Assembly: GCF_016412875.1 (NCBI RefSeq) | Contig: NZ_JAEKPD010000015.1 | Location: 1 to 64,000, forward strand | Origin: Palleronia pontilimi | GTDB lineage: Bacteria; Pseudomonadota; Alphaproteobacteria; Rhodobacterales; Rhodobacteraceae | Length of the DNA stretch: 64,000 bases | Direction: 5' to 3' | Shown here: piece by piece, positions 7,659 to 16,690 of the stretch | Numbering within the stretch: position 1 is the stretch's first letter | Layout of the letters: each line of letters begins with the position of its first letter | Position numbers and translations under genes: made by a program | Notes under the pieces: model-generated | Database searches by the model: none | Seen by the model: only the letters and a program-made list of their open reading frames with translations | Told to the model about the DNA's origin: nothing

Positions 7659-8801
7659 CTAGCCGCCCAGGCTGCGCAACAGCTGCACGGACGGATCGCC
7701 CGTCGGCGTCAGTCCGTTCGCCCGCTGATACGCCGCCACCGCCGCGCGGCTTTTCGGGCCGAACACCCCGTCCGCGCCATCCGTGTCGTAGCCCGCGCGC
7801 GTCAATCCGCGTTGCAGGGCGATGCGCTGGTCTTTGGTCAGCCCGTAGCGGTCGGGCGGGAAGTTCGCGCGAATGGCGGGGCCGCCCGCGATCCGGTCGG
7901 CCAGGTGGCCCACGCCGATGGCGTAGTTGGTCGAGTTGTTGTAGCGCTTGATCGCCCCGAAATTGCGGGTGACGCGGAAGCTCGGGCCACCGGGCTGCGG
8001 CGTGATCGTCTCGCCCGCGGGGGCCGAGACGCCGACCTCGCCGCCCCAGTTGAGCCCGCGCTGCCAGCCCGACTTCGCCAGGTAGGCGGCGGTCGAGGCC
8101 AGCGCGTCCGACGGATCCTCGGACCAGATGTCGCGCCGCCCGTCGCCGGTGAAATCCACCGCGAAGGCCTGGTAGGACGTGGGAATGAACTGGGTGTGGC
8201 CCATGGCGCCTGCCCAGCTGCCCACCATCCGGTCGGGCGTGGTGTCGCCGCGCTGCACGATCCGAAGCGCCGCCAGCAGCTGCTTTTCGAAGAATGCGCC
8301 GCGCCGTCCGTCATAGGCCAGCGTCGAGGTCGAGGACACGATGGGGATGTTGCCGCGCCGCGCGCCGTAATTCGACTCGAGCCCCCAGATCGCGGCCACG
8401 ATCTGCGCGGGCACGCCGTAGCGCGCCTCGATGGCGTTCAGAGTGCCGCGATACTGGGCGAAGCGGGCGCGTCCGGTCGCGACCTTTTCGTCCGACGCGG
8501 CGATGGACAGGTAGTCTTCCAGCGAGCGGGTGAACTCGGTCTGGTTCCGGTCGCGCTCGATCACGCCGGGCAGGAAGCCCGCGCCTTGGAAGCTGCGTGA
8601 CACGATCTCGGGGCCGATGCCTGCCGACACCGCGCGCCCCCGGAACGCGTCGACCCAGGCCGACCAGCCGGCGTTGGGGGCAGGCTGCAGGTCCGGCGGC
8701 AACCCGGCCCGCGCCACTGGCGCGCCGACGCCGCCCCCCACGCAGGCCGACAGCCCGCACAGCGTCGCCCCGCCCACGAAAATCCTGCGTGTCATCTGCA
8801 T
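7659..8801 (-). CDS. lytic murein transglycosylase (MltB family) with peptidoglycan-binding domain
   Basis: The enzyme cleaves the glycan strands of peptidoglycan to 1,6-anhydro products. The 380-residue protein has a lipobox (GLSAC, Cys20) preceded by an RR pair, so it is an outer-membrane-facing lipoprotein. An SLT_2 catalytic domain follows, with the catalytic Glu in IWGLESNYG (about residue 140) and the family's GAMGHTQFIPTSYQAFAVD segment. A PG_binding_1 domain lies at about residues 325-378 (YDTDGADGVFGPKSRAAV). It is a single gene, convergent with the TRAP operon. Confidence 0.92.
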   Translation of the reverse strand: MQMTRRIFVGGATLCGLSACVGGGVGAPVARAGLPPDLQPAPNAGWSAWVDAFRGRAVSAGIGPEIVSRSFQGAGFLPGVIERDRNQTEFTRSLEDYLSIAASDEKVATGRARFAQYRGTLNAIEARYGVPAQIVAAIWGLESNYGARRGNIPIVSSTSTLAYDGRRGAFFEKQLLAALRIVQRGDTTPDRMVGSWAGAMGHTQFIPTSYQAFAVDFTGDGRRDIWSEDPSDALASTAAYLAKSGWQRGLNWGGEVGVSAPAGETITPQPGGPSFRVTRNFGAIKRYNNSTNYAIGVGHLADRIAGGPAIRANFPPDRYGLTKDQRIALQRGLTRAGYDTDGADGVFGPKSRAAVAAYQRANGLTPTGDPSVQLLRSLGG

Positions 8802-8906
8802 CTTTTCGGTTCCCGCCTTGCCTGTTTTTCCGCACCCTAGCCGCTTTATGACGCAGGTCCAGTGCCGCTTGACCCTACGCCACCCGTCAGGCCCCTTCCT
8901 GCCGAC

Positions 8907-8934
8907 TTGCCAAGCGGTTCGTGGCGTTCATACT
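8907..8934 (+). promoter_or_regulatory. candidate promoter of the peptide-type ABC operon
   Basis: TTGCCA (8907-8912), 16 bp, then CATACT (8929-8934), 26 bp before the first ATG. It is the only sigma-70-like pair I see upstream of the operon. Confidence 0.35.
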
Positions 8935-8959
8935 CGCCGCACCAATAAGGGAGATACAA

Positions 8960-10543
8960 ATGTCACTCACCAAACACGCATTGATGGCCACCACCACGCT
9001 GGGCCTGATGGCAGGCGCCGCCAGCGCCGAAACGCTGCGCTGGGCGCGCGCGGGCGACAGCCTGACGCTGGACCCCCACGCCCAGAACGAAGGCCCCACC
9101 CACACGCTGGCCCACCAGATCTACGAGCCGCTGCTGCTGCGCGACACCGCGGGCGATCTGGAAGGCGCGCTGGCCACCGACTGGGCCGTCAGCCCGGACG
9201 ACCCCAATGTCTGGATCTTCACCCTGCGCGAAGGCGTGACCTTCCACGGCGGCGAGACCTTCGACGCCGAGGACGTGATCTTCTCGATCGAGCGGGCGCA
9301 GACCCCCGACAGCGACATGAAGGAACTTCTGAACTCGATCGTCGAGGTCCGCGCGGGCGAAGGCAACACGGTCGAATTCGTCACCGACGGGCCGAACCCG
9401 ATCCTGCCGTCGAACCTGACCAACCTGTTCATGATGGACAAGGGCTGGGCCGAGGCCAACGGCGCGGTGAAGGTGCAGGACGTCGAGGGCGGCGAGACGA
9501 CGTTCGCCGCGTCCAACACCAACGGCACCGGCGCCTACAAGCTGGAAAGCCGCGAGGCGGACGTCAGAACCGTCCTGGTGCAGAACGAAAACTACTGGGG
9601 GATGGACCAATTCCCCATGGACGTGACCCGGATCGAGATCACGCCGATCCAGAACCCCGCCACCCGGGTCGCGGCCCTGCTGTCGGGCGAGATCGACTTC
9701 AGCCAGGACATGCCGGTGCAGGATCTGGAACGCGTGCAGGGCCAGGAGGGTCTGAAGATCATCACCGCGCCGCAGAACCGCACGATCTTCTTCGGCCTGA
9801 ACGTGGGCGATGAAGACCTGGCCAACGACGACGTGGAAGGCGCCAATCCGTTCGCGGACGTCAACGTTCGCAAGGCCATGAACATGGCGCTCAATCGCGA
9901 CGCGATCCAGCAGGTCGTGATGCGCGGACAGTCCGAGCCCACGGGCATCATCATCCCGCCCTTCGTCAACGGCTGGACCGAAGCCATGGACACGCCCCCC
10001 GAGGGCGATCTGGAACAGGCCAGGCAACTTATGGTCGACGCGGGCTACGGCGACGGCTTCTCGATCCAGCTGGATTGCCCCAACGACCGCTACATCAACG
10101 ACGAAGGCATCTGCCAGGCGGCCGTGGGCATGCTCAGCCAGATCGGCGTCACAGTGAACCTGGACGCCAAGCCCAAGGCGCAGCACTTCCCGCTGATTTC
10201 CAACGGCGAGACGGATTTCTACATGCTGGGCTGGGGTGTGCCGACCTTTGATTCGGAATACGTCTTCAACTTCCTGGTCCACACCCGCGGCGACGAGCTG
10301 GGATCGTGGAACAACACGCGGTATTCGAATCCGGAACTGGACACCAAGATCGAAGGTCTGTCGTCGATGACCGATCTTGATGCGCGCAACGCGCAGATCG
10401 CCGAGATCTGGGACACGGTGCAGGCCGAAACGATCTATCTGCCGATCCACAACCAGGTGCTGAACTGGGGGCTGGCCGAAGGCATCCAGACCGATGTGCA
10501 GCCCGAGGATCAGCCGAAGATCAAGTACTTCGCGATGAACTGA
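8960..10543 (+). CDS. ABC transporter substrate-binding protein, family 5 (first copy)
   Basis: This is the periplasmic receptor of a peptide/nickel/opine-type importer. The 527-residue protein has a signal peptide ending in AASAETLRW. SBP_bac_5 hallmarks are present, including DPHAQNEGPTHTLAHQIYEPLL and the FHGGETFDAEDVIFSIERA motif at about residues 94-113. The ATG at 8960 follows AAGGGAGA. A close paralogue (10704-12260) is the next gene, and the permease and ATPase genes follow. Both receptors share stretches such as NDRY-NDE-ICQA and the TPIQNPAT motif. The ligand cannot be told from sequence alone. Confidence 0.9.
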   Translation: MSLTKHALMATTTLGLMAGAASAETLRWARAGDSLTLDPHAQNEGPTHTLAHQIYEPLLLRDTAGDLEGALATDWAVSPDDPNVWIFTLREGVTFHGGETFDAEDVIFSIERAQTPDSDMKELLNSIVEVRAGEGNTVEFVTDGPNPILPSNLTNLFMMDKGWAEANGAVKVQDVEGGETTFAASNTNGTGAYKLESREADVRTVLVQNENYWGMDQFPMDVTRIEITPIQNPATRVAALLSGEIDFSQDMPVQDLERVQGQEGLKIITAPQNRTIFFGLNVGDEDLANDDVEGANPFADVNVRKAMNMALNRDAIQQVVMRGQSEPTGIIIPPFVNGWTEAMDTPPEGDLEQARQLMVDAGYGDGFSIQLDCPNDRYINDEGICQAAVGMLSQIGVTVNLDAKPKAQHFPLISNGETDFYMLGWGVPTFDSEYVFNFLVHTRGDELGSWNNTRYSNPELDTKIEGLSSMTDLDARNAQIAEIWDTVQAETIYLPIHNQVLNWGLAEGIQTDVQPEDQPKIKYFAMN

Positions 10544-10552
10544 TCCCGCGAA

Positions 10553-10582
10553 GGCGGTCGGGGCCCCCGTGCTCCGGCCGCC
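10553..10582 (+). other. GC-rich stem-loop after first binding-protein gene
   Basis: GGCGG-CGG pairs with CCG-CCGCC across a short loop, with no T-run behind it. It is more likely an mRNA 3' stabiliser than a full terminator. Confidence 0.4.
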
Positions 10583-10602
10583 ACCCCGTGCCGCCGTCCC
10601 GG

Positions 10603-10624
10603 CTTCATCTTCCCCCAAATACCT
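10603..10624 (-). repeat. dispersed intergenic repeat, copy 1
   Basis: Read on the minus strand this matches AGGTATTT-N(6-7)-GATGAAG, the motif found between genes at four other places in this window. It lies between the two binding-protein genes. Confidence 0.6.
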
Positions 10625-10703
10625 GTCCCGCTTGCCTCCCCACGATGACAGGGCAGGCCGATGTGCTACCATCCCGGACGACCCGTCTCTGAAAGGACTG
10701 CCC

Positions 10704-12260
10704 ATGCGCCCCCTCAAGATCACGCTCGCGCTTCTGGCGCTGTCGCTTTCGGCCCAGGCCGAAGAGTTCCGCTGGGCGGGCCAGACCGATCCGCAGACCA
10801 TGGACCCGCACGCGGTCAGCTCGGCCCCGGTGCTGGGCTTCCTGAACAACGTCTATGAGGGCCTCGTCCGCCGCGACGCCGAGATGAAGATCGAGCCCGC
10901 GCTTGCCACCTCGTGGGAGCCCATCGGCGACGGGGAAGGCTGGCGCTTCGTGCTGCGCGAGGGCGTGACCTTCCACGACGGCGCCGCCTTCGACGCCGAC
11001 GACGTGATCTTCAGCTACGAGCGCGCGTCGTCCGAGCAATCCGACGTGGCCTCGTGGTTCGCGCCCGTCAGCCGCGTGGAAAAGGTCGATGCCTACACCG
11101 TCGACATCTTCACCACCGCGCCGAACCCGATCTTTCCCGACAGCATCGCCAATTGGATGATGGTCGACAGTGGCTGGGCCGCCGCCAACGATACGACCCG
11201 CCCCGACAAGGACCAGGGCAATTACGCCACGCTGAACGCCAACGGCACGGGCGCCTTTCGCGTCACCGACCGCCAGCCGGGCCTGCAGACGGTGCTGGAG
11301 CCCTTCGACGGATGGTGGGGGGAGGCCGAGCACAACATCACCAAGGCCACCTTCACGCCGATCCAGAACCCGGCGACGGCGGTGGCGGCGCTGATCTCGG
11401 GCGACGTGGATTTCATCAACCCGGTGCCGATTCAGGACGCCGAGCGGCTGGACGGGCGCGACGGCGTCAAGGTCATCAAGGGGATCGAGGCGCGCGTCAT
11501 CATGCTGGGCTTCGGCCATGACCACGAGACGCTGAATTTCGGCGCGGACGAGGGGGCTCCGAACCCCTTCGCCGATGTCCGCGTGCGCCGCGCCGTGGCC
11601 CACGCCATCAACGTGCCCGCGATCCTGCAGACGATCATGCGCGGCAATGCCGAGCCTGCGAGCCAATTGGTCAGCCCGGCCATGCGCGGCTATTCCGACG
11701 CCCATGCCGAGCGGCCCGAATACGACGTGGAGCGCGCCAGGGCCTTGCTGGACGAGGCGGGCTACGGCGACGGGTTCTCGTTCGGGCTGAAATGCACCAA
11801 CGACCGGTACCTGAACGACGAATCGGTCTGCCAGGCCATCGTGTCGATGCTGGCGCAGGTGGGCATCGAGGCGGTGCTCGAATCCATGCCGGTGCGCAAT
11901 TACTGGCCCGAGCTGCGCGAGGACGCGTTTGACGCGTTCCTGCTGGGCTGGTCGCCCGGCACCTTCGACGCCGAGCACCCGATCCGCTTCCTCGTGGCAA
12001 CGCCCGAGGGCAATCTTGGCACCTGGAATTTCGGCGGCTATTCGAACGCGCGCATCGACGAATTGCTGCCCGCCATCCAGTCCGAGATCGACGACGCCGA
12101 GCGCCAGGCGATGCTGGACGAAGCGGCGGCGATCATCCAAGACGAGATGGCTTACGTACCGCTCTATGTGCAGCCCCTGGTCTGGGGGGCGCGCGAGACG
12201 ATCGAGCTGGTGCAGCGGCCGGACGATTTCTTCATCCTGCGCTGGGTGCGCGTCAACTGA
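10704..12260 (+). CDS. ABC transporter substrate-binding protein, family 5 (second copy)
   Basis: This second receptor of 518 residues has a signal peptide (ending SLSAQAEEF) and the same SBP_bac_5 architecture as its upstream neighbour. It has FHDGAAFDADDVIFSYERA and a shared KCTNDRYLNDESVCQAIVSML region. The ATG at 10704 follows AAAGGA. It probably arose by tandem duplication and then diverged, so one membrane complex may accept two different ligands. The intergenic gap of 160 bp contains a stem-loop and a dispersed repeat. Confidence 0.9.
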   Translation: MRPLKITLALLALSLSAQAEEFRWAGQTDPQTMDPHAVSSAPVLGFLNNVYEGLVRRDAEMKIEPALATSWEPIGDGEGWRFVLREGVTFHDGAAFDADDVIFSYERASSEQSDVASWFAPVSRVEKVDAYTVDIFTTAPNPIFPDSIANWMMVDSGWAAANDTTRPDKDQGNYATLNANGTGAFRVTDRQPGLQTVLEPFDGWWGEAEHNITKATFTPIQNPATAVAALISGDVDFINPVPIQDAERLDGRDGVKVIKGIEARVIMLGFGHDHETLNFGADEGAPNPFADVRVRRAVAHAINVPAILQTIMRGNAEPASQLVSPAMRGYSDAHAERPEYDVERARALLDEAGYGDGFSFGLKCTNDRYLNDESVCQAIVSMLAQVGIEAVLESMPVRNYWPELREDAFDAFLLGWSPGTFDAEHPIRFLVATPEGNLGTWNFGGYSNARIDELLPAIQSEIDDAERQAMLDEAAAIIQDEMAYVPLYVQPLVWGARETIELVQRPDDFFILRWVRVN

Positions 12261-12294
12261 AACCGGCCGGGGGGCCAGCCCTCCGGACCCCCCG

Positions 12295-12316
12295 AGGTAT
12301 TTCTGGACAGATGAAG
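12295..12316 (+). repeat. dispersed intergenic repeat, copy 2
   Basis: AGGTATTT-N6-CAGATGAAG lies directly behind a GC hairpin (GGGGGG...CCCCCC, about 12270-12293). It is the most complete plus-strand example of the composite element. Confidence 0.65.
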
Positions 12317-12370
12317 CAGGGACGATCCTTGAGCGTGTCACACCCAATTCCGAGCGGGGGCTAGGGGCCG

Positions 12371-13351
12371 ATGCTCGCCTTCATCCTGCGCCGGATATTC
12401 CAGTCCATCATCGTACTGTTGGTGGTCGGGCTGGTAGCGTTTTCCATGTTCACCTTCGTGGGCGATCCCATCGACAACATGCTGGGCCAGGAGCGAACCC
12501 AGGCCGATATCGAGCGGCTGCGCCAGCAGCTGGGACTGGATCAGCCCTTCGTCGTGCAATACTGGAACTTCCTGCAAAACGCCGCCCAGGGGAATTTCGG
12601 GATCTCCTACCGGCAGGGGCGGCCCGTGGCGGAGATCCTGATGGAGCGCGCGCCCGCCACGCTGGAGCTGGCGGCGGTCTCGGCGTTCTTCGCCATGACG
12701 CTGGGCATCGGGCTGGGTGTCTTCACCGCCATCCGGCGCGACGGGATCGAGTCGAACCTGATCATGGGGGTGTCGCTGATCGGGGTGTCGCTGCCCACCT
12801 TCCTGATCGGCATCCTGCTGATCTACGTCTTCTCGGTGGAGCTGGACTGGCTGCCGTCCTTCGGGCGCGGCGAGGTGGTGGATCTGGGCGGATGGACCAC
12901 CGGGTTCCTGACCACGAGTGGCCTGAAGGCGCTGATCCTCCCCGCGATCACGCTGGGGCTCTACCAGATGACGCTGATCATGCGGCTGGTGCGCTCGGAG
13001 ATGCTGGAGGTGCTGCGCCAGGACTACATCCGGTTCGCCCGGGCGCGGGGTCTGCGCGAGCGCGCGGTGAATTTCCGCCACGCTCTGAAGAACACGCTGG
13101 TGCCGGTCATCACCGTCACCGGCCTGCAACTGGGTGCCATCATCGCCTTCGCCATCATCACCGAGACGGTGTTCCAGTGGCCCGGCGTGGGGCTGCTGTT
13201 CATAAACGCGATCCAGTTCGTCGATATCCCCGTCATGGCGGCGTACCTGATGCTGATTTCGGTCATGTTCGTGGGCATCAACCTGATCGTGGACCTTCTA
13301 TATTTCGCCATCGACCCGCGTCTTCGTGTGGGCAAGGGCAAGGGGCACTGA
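12371..13351 (+). CDS. ABC transporter permease, DppB type
   Basis: This 326-residue inner-membrane protein is the first of two channel subunits. It has the N-terminal FILRRIFQSIIVLLVV helix typical of DppB/OppB. A large loop with the conserved GDP, LGLDQPFVVQYWNFL and GISYRQGRPV segments follows. The binding-protein-dependent transport motif DYIRFARARGLRE at about residues 217-229 contacts the ATPase. There are six predicted membrane helices. The next gene starts 1 bp after its stop. Confidence 0.93.
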   Translation: MLAFILRRIFQSIIVLLVVGLVAFSMFTFVGDPIDNMLGQERTQADIERLRQQLGLDQPFVVQYWNFLQNAAQGNFGISYRQGRPVAEILMERAPATLELAAVSAFFAMTLGIGLGVFTAIRRDGIESNLIMGVSLIGVSLPTFLIGILLIYVFSVELDWLPSFGRGEVVDLGGWTTGFLTTSGLKALILPAITLGLYQMTLIMRLVRSEMLEVLRQDYIRFARARGLRERAVNFRHALKNTLVPVITVTGLQLGAIIAFAIITETVFQWPGVGLLFINAIQFVDIPVMAAYLMLISVMFVGINLIVDLLYFAIDPRLRVGKGKGH

Positions 13352-13352
13352 G

Positions 13353-14318
13353 ATGACCGACGCGACCCAAGCCGCAGACGCCACCGCCGAGAAGCCCACG
13401 CCGAAATCGCGGTTCAGCCGTGCGTGGCAATCGGATTTCGCGTGGAAATTCCGCCACTCGCCCGTGGCCATCGTCGCCACGCTGGTCATGCTTGTGATCG
13501 TTCTGTCGGCGATCTTCGCGCCGCTGATCGCGCCGCACAATCCGTTCGACCCAAGCTCGCTGAACCTGATGAACGGCTTCACCCCGCCGGGCGCGGCCAA
13601 CCAGTTCACCGGCGATCTGTTCCTGCTGGGCACCGACGACCAAGGGCGCGACGTGTTTTCCACCATCCTCTACGGGTTGCGCATATCGCTGTTCGTGGGC
13701 GTGGCGGCGGTCCTGTTCGCCATGATCCTGGGCGTCACGCTGGGATTGATCGCGGGTTACGTGGGCGGCTGGACCGACACGATCATCATGCGCATCGCCG
13801 ATATCCAGCTGACCTTTCCGTCGATCCTGGTGGCGATGCTGATCTTCGGGATCGCCAAGGGCGTGACGCCGGTCGAATACCGCGACCAGATGGCGATCTG
13901 GGTGCTGATCTTCGCCATCGGCCTGTCGGACTGGGTACAGTTCGCCCGCGTCGTGCGCGGCGCCACGTTGGTGCAGGCGGGCCGCGAATACGTGGCGGCC
14001 GCACGGCTGATCGGACGCTCGGGCCCGGCGATCATGATGCGTCACATCCTGCCCAACGTGCTGTCGCCCGTGCTGGTGATCGCCACGATCAGCCTGGCGC
14101 TGGCCATCATCGCCGAGGCGACGCTGAGCTTCCTGGGCGTGGGCGCGCCGCCGACGCAGCCATCGCTGGGCACGCTGATCCGGATCGGTCAGGGCTTTTT
14201 GTTCTCGGGCGAGTGGTGGATCCTGCTGTTCCCCTCCGTGACGCTTCTGGCGCTGGCGCTGTCGGTGAACCTGCTGGGCGACTGGCTGCGCGACGCCCTG
14301 AATCCGAGGTTGAAGTGA
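13353..14318 (+). CDS. ABC transporter permease, DppC type
   Basis: This second channel subunit has 321 residues. It carries an OppC-type N-terminal helix (SPVAIVATLVMLVIVLSAIFAPLI), the LGTDDQGRDVFSTILYGLRIS motif and the EYVAAARLIGRSGP ATPase-contact loop. The start is the ATG at 13353. It is followed with overlap (GTGA) by a cupin gene rather than directly by the ATPases. Confidence 0.93.
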   Translation: MTDATQAADATAEKPTPKSRFSRAWQSDFAWKFRHSPVAIVATLVMLVIVLSAIFAPLIAPHNPFDPSSLNLMNGFTPPGAANQFTGDLFLLGTDDQGRDVFSTILYGLRISLFVGVAAVLFAMILGVTLGLIAGYVGGWTDTIIMRIADIQLTFPSILVAMLIFGIAKGVTPVEYRDQMAIWVLIFAIGLSDWVQFARVVRGATLVQAGREYVAAARLIGRSGPAIMMRHILPNVLSPVLVIATISLALAIIAEATLSFLGVGAPPTQPSLGTLIRIGQGFLFSGEWWILLFPSVTLLALALSVNLLGDWLRDALNPRLK

Positions 14319-14668
14319 AGCGCGGCTCGTCACCTCTCGCCACCGCGAACGCGCCGCATTACGTGTGGGGTCAGGCATGCGACGGCTGGCGGCTGCACGA
14401 CACCGACGGGCTGAGCGTGATCGAGGAACGCATGCCCGGCGGGACCGCCGAGATCCGGCACTATCATCACCGTTCCGAGCAGGTGTTCTACGTTCTCGCC
14501 GGGACCCTCTCCCTCGAATGTGACGGGGCAACGCATACGCTGTCCGCTGGCGCGTCCCTGTCGGTTGCCGCCGGATCACCTCACCAGGCGATGAACGTCG
14601 GAGAGGACGCGGTGCGCTTTCTCGTGATCTCGGCCCCATCCACCAGAAACGATCGGCACCCGTCATGA
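14315..14668 (+). CDS. cupin-domain protein embedded in ABC operon
   Basis: The 117-residue protein is a single conserved beta-barrel cupin. It contains metal-ligand motif 1 (HYHHRSEQVFYVLAGTLSL) and motif 2 (GSPHQAMNVGEDAVRFLVIS). The start is a GTG that overlaps the permease stop, and its own stop overlaps the ATG of the following ATPase. It is therefore translated as part of the operon. There is no signal peptide, so it acts in the cytoplasm. An isomerase, a dioxygenase-like or a ligand-sensing role on the imported compound is possible, but the substrate is unknown. Confidence 0.82.
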   Translation: MKRGSSPLATANAPHYVWGQACDGWRLHDTDGLSVIEERMPGGTAEIRHYHHRSEQVFYVLAGTLSLECDGATHTLSAGASLSVAAGSPHQAMNVGEDAVRFLVISAPSTRNDRHPS

Positions 14669-15657
14669 CCGACATCCCCGTCCTGTCCGTCCGCAACCTC
14701 AGCGTCGAAATCCCCACCCGCGATGCCGTGCTAAAGCCCGTGGACCAGATGAGCTACGACATCGCGCGGGGCGAGATCCTGGGTGTCGTGGGCGAATCGG
14801 GCGCGGGCAAGTCCATGACCGGCAATGCCGTCATCGGGCTTCTGGACCGGCCCGCCCATATCTCGGGCGGTGAGATCCTGCTGAACGGCAAACGCATCGA
14901 CAACCTCAGCCTGGGCCAGATGCGCAAGATCCGCGGGCGCGAAATCGGGATGGTGTTCCAGGATCCGCTGACCTCGCTGAACCCGCTGATCCCCATCGGC
15001 GACCAGTTGACCGAAACGATGCTGGCGCATCTGGATATCGGCGCGGCCGAGGCCCGCAAGCGCGCCATCGCGGCGCTGGACGAGGTGGGCATCCCCGGGG
15101 CCGCCGAGCGTATCGACAGCTACCCGCACGAGTTCTCCGGCGGCATGCGGCAGCGCGTGGTGATCGCGCTGGCGCTCTGCGCCGAGCCGAGCCTGGTGAT
15201 CGCCGACGAGCCCACCACCGCGCTGGATGTCAGCGTGCAGGCCCAGATCATCGCGCTGCTGCGCGCGCTGTGTCGGGACCGGGGGACGGCGGTGATGTTG
15301 ATCACCCACGACATGGGCGTGATCGCCGAAACCGCGGACCGGGTGGCGGTGATGTATGCGGGCCGACTTGCCGAGATCGGGCCGGTGGCGCAGGTGCTGG
15401 GCCACCCGCGCCATCCCTATACTGAGGGGCTGATGGGCTCGACCCCCGCGGCAAGCCGGGGCAAGCAACGGCTGCACCAGATCCCCGGCGCCATGCCGCG
15501 GCTGGGCCACCTGCCCAAGGGCTGCGCCTTCCACCCGCGTTGTCCCTACGCGCAGGACGACTGCAAGCGCGACCCCGGTCCCACGACCGAAGCCTGCGAC
15601 GGCCGCGCCGCCTGCTGGCATCCGGTCGAAAACCCCGATGTGAAAGCCGCCGAATGA
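14665..15657 (+). CDS. ABC transporter ATP-binding protein, DppD type
   Basis: One of two ATPases that power the importer. The 330 residues contain Walker A GESGAGKS (about 43-50), the signature FSGGMRQRV, Walker B LVIADEPTTALD, and the C-terminal oligopeptide-transporter extension with the GCAFHPRCPYAQDDC cysteine cluster. The ATG overlaps the cupin stop and its own TGA overlaps the start of the partner ATPase. Confidence 0.94.
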   Translation: MTDIPVLSVRNLSVEIPTRDAVLKPVDQMSYDIARGEILGVVGESGAGKSMTGNAVIGLLDRPAHISGGEILLNGKRIDNLSLGQMRKIRGREIGMVFQDPLTSLNPLIPIGDQLTETMLAHLDIGAAEARKRAIAALDEVGIPGAAERIDSYPHEFSGGMRQRVVIALALCAEPSLVIADEPTTALDVSVQAQIIALLRALCRDRGTAVMLITHDMGVIAETADRVAVMYAGRLAEIGPVAQVLGHPRHPYTEGLMGSTPAASRGKQRLHQIPGAMPRLGHLPKGCAFHPRCPYAQDDCKRDPGPTTEACDGRAACWHPVENPDVKAAE

Positions 15658-16649
15658 CCGCACTTGTCACCGTTCGCGACCTGACGCGCCGTTTCGACGT
15701 GTCCAAACCCTGGCTGAACCGCGTGATCGAGCGGCTTCCGAAGCGCAAGCTGGTGGCGGTCAGCAAGGTCAGCTTCGATATCGAAGAGGGCACGACCTAC
15801 GCGCTGGTGGGCGAATCGGGGTCGGGCAAGTCCACCATCGGCAAGATGCTGGTGGGGCTGCTGGATCCCAGCGAAGGTGCCGTGGAAATCGAGGGCGTGA
15901 ACCTCGACACCGAGCCCGACGCCGCCAAGATCGATGCGGTGCGCAGCGACATCCAGATGATCTTCCAGGATCCCTATGCCAGCCTGAACCCGCGCTGGAA
16001 GGTCCGCGATATCATCGTCGAGCCGGTGGCCGCGCGCGGCGGCGACACCGAAGGCATGGCCGAAAAGCTGCTGGAACAGGTGGGCCTGTCCGCCGACGAC
16101 GCCAAGAAGTTTCCGCACGAGTTCTCGGGCGGGCAGCGGCAGCGGATCTGCATCGCCCGGGCGCTGGCCTCGGAGCCGAAGTTCATCGTCTGCGACGAGC
16201 CGACATCGGCGCTGGACGTATCGGTGCAGGCGCAGGTTCTGAACCTGATGTCGGACCTGAAGGAAGATTTCGGGCTGACCTACCTGTTCATCAGCCACGA
16301 CCTGACCGTGGTCACCCACATGGCCGACACGGTGGGCGTGCTCTATCTCGGTCGCCTGGTGGAAGAGGCGTCGCCAGAACATCTGAACGCGCGGCCTGCC
16401 CATCCATATACCCAGATGCTGCTTGATTCGGCCCCACGGCTGGACGGGTTCGGGCGCGAGATCGCGCCGCCCCAAGGCGAGATCCCCGATCCGATCAACC
16501 CGCCCGCGGGCTGTGCCTTCAACCCGCGCTGCCCGCTGGCCATCGACCGGTGCCGCACCGAACGGCCCGAGCTGCGCCAGATCGACGGCGCCCGCGTCGC
16601 CTGCCACCGCGCCGAAGAGGCGATCGCCCAGTATTCCCCGCCCGAATAA
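15654..16649 (+). CDS. ABC transporter ATP-binding protein, DppF type
   Basis: This second ATPase (331 residues) pairs with the upstream DppD-type protein. It shows Walker A GESGSGKST (about residues 53-61), the signature FSGGQRQRI, Walker B IVCDEPTSALD and the CAFNPRCPLAIDRC C-terminal motif. The chosen ATG at 15654 overlaps the previous stop (ATGA). A longer frame to 15540 would overlap the conserved C-terminus of the upstream gene and is rejected. This is the last gene of the operon. Confidence 0.94.
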   Translation: MTALVTVRDLTRRFDVSKPWLNRVIERLPKRKLVAVSKVSFDIEEGTTYALVGESGSGKSTIGKMLVGLLDPSEGAVEIEGVNLDTEPDAAKIDAVRSDIQMIFQDPYASLNPRWKVRDIIVEPVAARGGDTEGMAEKLLEQVGLSADDAKKFPHEFSGGQRQRICIARALASEPKFIVCDEPTSALDVSVQAQVLNLMSDLKEDFGLTYLFISHDLTVVTHMADTVGVLYLGRLVEEASPEHLNARPAHPYTQMLLDSAPRLDGFGREIAPPQGEIPDPINPPAGCAFNPRCPLAIDRCRTERPELRQIDGARVACHRAEEAIAQYSPPE

Positions 16650-16690
16650 GGGGGCCGGGGAACGGGCGCGCGGCAATCGTGTTGGGCAGC

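Noticed and set aside
13278-14717. 479-codon minus-strand open frame opposite the DppC-type permease
   Set aside because: Antisense to an evident membrane protein gene; rich in Arg/Gln/His, no motif.
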